DNA from: Exophiala sp. HKRS030
Lineage: Eukaryota; Ascomycota; Eurotiomycetes; Chaetothyriales; Herpotrichiellaceae
Length of the DNA: 64,000 nt
Direction of reading: 5' to 3'
Assembly: GCA_023897205.1 (NCBI GenBank)
Contig: JAHWDD010000012.1
Location: 868,001 to 932,000, forward strand
Part shown: one piece after another, positions 62,203 through 64,000 of the stretch
Layout: each line of letters begins with the position of its first letter
Position numbering within the stretch: position 1 is the first letter of the stretch
Made by a program: the position numbers and the translations under genes
Notes under the pieces: model-generated
Databases searched by the model: none
What the model was told of the DNA's origin: nothing
The model's input: only the letters and a program-made list of their open reading frames with translations

Positions 62203-63294
62203 ATGAAATGGTTTAGGCTGGAAGTCTGAGGCCGTCTTTTGAGTCTACTGTACAGTGTTGATCGCGAACAAATTGGAGCGATGAGAAGAGTTCGTGAGCT
62301 CTGGATGATGCCGGACAAGCGGCAGTCAATAGCGGGCAAGGCATTACTCAATACTATCAAACACGTGCCTGAGGATTGGTCACAGTGTCCAGAGGTGGGC
62401 TCAGGCATGATATGATTTTATGTATCTTTCAATAGCGACAATACCAATATGCACTTACAACTGGATGGTCTTGGCTGGCAATGAGTATTCAGTGGTATCT
62501 CAGTAGGCTTACCCTGCTCTAAATCACCCGGTAATACTTCGCTACATAGCTGGAGATCGAATTTTGCATTGGACCTCGGCACTTGTGGACTCATCCGAAT
62601 GGCGAAGATTGCTAATTGGATGTACAAGATGGCGACAGTGTTGCAACTTGCAAGCAAGGCCGTACCGAATTGTCCACTTTGGAATGCCTAATCCACAAAA
62701 TTCGCAGCACCCTCTATCCCTATCGACAAGTCGTAATTAAGTCTTGGTCAGCCGTATCTCCTCCATTATCACCGCCAGTTGATGCATGCCACTCCGGTTT
62801 ACGTATGGTCCATGGAGTAGTTTTGAAATTGTGGGGCTGAGCCGTTGATCAATGTTTATATATTCGGAGAATCCAACGAACCTCGAGTCTAGTTCTCTAT
62901 TCCAACCTCATCCCGGCACTTGCAAGGGTGCATACAACCCGAATTAACGGAAACTTAGGTACCTACTCTGATCGACTAATCCAAGACGACAAGGCTATTA
63001 CGACAGGAGAACATCTCATCTGCAATTTGTGAAGCGAACGAAGTATACCACTTTGGCTTTGATGTCAACCTTGATACTACTGTCAATCCTCTAGACACCC
63101 CTTGTCAAGAGAGCGGCTCGGTCAGGACCCCTTCAACTAGCTCGCAGAACTCCTGTTTGCAAAGAGGCCTGTACTAGCCCAAGTATATGCGCCTCAATCT
63201 CCAAGTCCTGACTCGTCATCGCTTGGTTGGTTATATCGGTAACCAGAGCACATCAGGTACCGTCATCACAACTCGGTCTCAAGGCAAGAAGAGA
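62203..63294. other. Intergenic region after aconitase
   Basis: 1.1 kb with the aconitase 3' UTR and the promoter of the next gene. No supported gene. Confidence 0.5.
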
Positions 63295-64000
63295 ATGGCG
63301 CAGAATCTACCAAAGCTCGCCGACTGGGAGCAGATCAGCACGAATGTGATTCGTGTCTTAGGCGGCAATCCGAGTAAGGTGTGTTTCTCCATGTTGAGTC
63401 TCCGTTCCCCAATTCCTCATCCACTTCCTTGAGAACATGGCGTTGTCGATGCATAGACTCCGGTCGTGGACGAGGCATCTCATATTGGAAAGGTTTAAAG
63501 CTGTCCCGTTCTCTCTTTTGGACTTGAGACCTGGCGCTACCTTTCGGAGCAAGATATTTGGTATCCCAGGAGACCACCGAATGAATGCCGTTATCCTAGA
63601 TAGCGTTCCCTTTCTACTATGGCTACTAGCCTTGCTGATCATTGCTTCTGATATAGTTCACTCTTCAAGGGACAAACACCTACATTCTCGGTACCGGTTC
63701 TCGGCGCCTGCTCCTTGATACAGCACAGGGCGACAAAGCGTGGATCGACAACATTCAGGCTGCACTCTCATCGCAGTCACAATCACAAACCACGTCGTCC
63801 TCGTCACCAGCTATATCAACTACAATCCTCACGCACTGGCACCGCGATCATACCGGTGGTGTCAAAGATTTAGAGTCTGTGTTCCCGGAGGTTAAAGTGT
63901 ACAAGCACCTACCTTCACACGATCCAGACGGCGTACTTGATCAAGACCGGGTTTTTGACTTCCCAGACGGACACATCTTCAAGATTGAAGGCGCCGACGA
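63295..64000 (+). CDS. LACTB2-like metallo-beta-lactamase fold hydrolase, 5' part
   Basis: Exon 1 (63295-63378) reads MAQNLPKLADWEQISTNVIR and LGGNPSK; exon 2 starts at 63657 with FTLQGTNTYILGTGSRRLLL and runs out of the window. The 278 bp intron (GTGTGT...ATAG) is long for this genome but the junction K/FTLQGTNTY fits the family. The zinc motif THWHRDHTGG (HxHxDH) is present near 63835-63864. Fungal relatives are LACTB2-type hydrolases; some sit in polyketide clusters as thioesterase-like enzymes, while animal LACTB2 is a mitochondrial endoribonuclease. The open frame reaches back to 63187, but the family starts at the ATG chosen here. The C-terminal half is not in the window. Confidence 0.88.

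Overview
The window is fungal DNA from a filamentous ascomycete (Pezizomycotina). The evidence is short 47-80 bp spliceosomal introns with GT(A/G)NGT donors and CTAAC branch sites, a Zn2Cys6 regulator, TTAGGG telomere repeats, and repeats mutated in the style of repeat-induced point mutation (RIP). I could not fix the class or genus. The window is two assembly pieces joined by exactly 100 N (46932-47031), and the left piece ends in telomere repeats.

Left piece, 1-17 kb: an intact accessory metabolic region. It holds the tail of one sugar-type MFS transporter, a second complete MFS transporter, a five-exon Zn2Cys6 regulator, a short-chain dehydrogenase, an epoxide-hydrolase-type alpha/beta hydrolase, a group A FAD monooxygenase, a Baeyer-Villiger monooxygenase and the broken start of a thiolase-like gene. 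Together they look like uptake plus stepwise oxidation of a ketone, alicyclic or aromatic compound. No PKS, NRPS or terpene synthase is visible, so catabolism or tailoring is an inference and the substrate is unknown.

Left piece, 17-46.9 kb: a subtelomeric island full of RIP-like decay. It has an AT-rich minisatellite, a complete 7.59 kb chromodomain-type Ty3/Gypsy element (426 bp LTRs, target duplication CTTCA), a decayed DUF3435 tyrosine-recombinase-like gene, a 9.66 kb giant DUF3638-type gene that keeps one frame but is riddled with stop codons, a reverse solo LTR (duplication ACCGC), and several decayed hypothetical genes. The last is an FHA-like kinase N-terminus that runs into the telomere at 46831.

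Right piece, 47-64 kb: ordinary housekeeping chromosome. A simple-repeat-rich flank is followed by VAC14 (-), RAD54 (-), a mitochondrial carrier (+, sharing a promoter with RAD54), BUD20 (-), mitochondrial aconitase (+) and the start of a LACTB2-like metallo-beta-lactamase gene (+). These are single-copy core genes with no sign of RIP.

Most notable points: the internal telomere and gap (probable mis-scaffolding), a gene cut by the telomere, the giant gene killed almost purely by point nonsense mutations, a tyrosine-recombinase relic, an antisense Cys-rich coiled-coil ORF in the Gypsy element, a RAD54 start codon apparently split by an intron, a non-canonical or lost donor in aconitase, and a GC-AG intron in the hydrolase.
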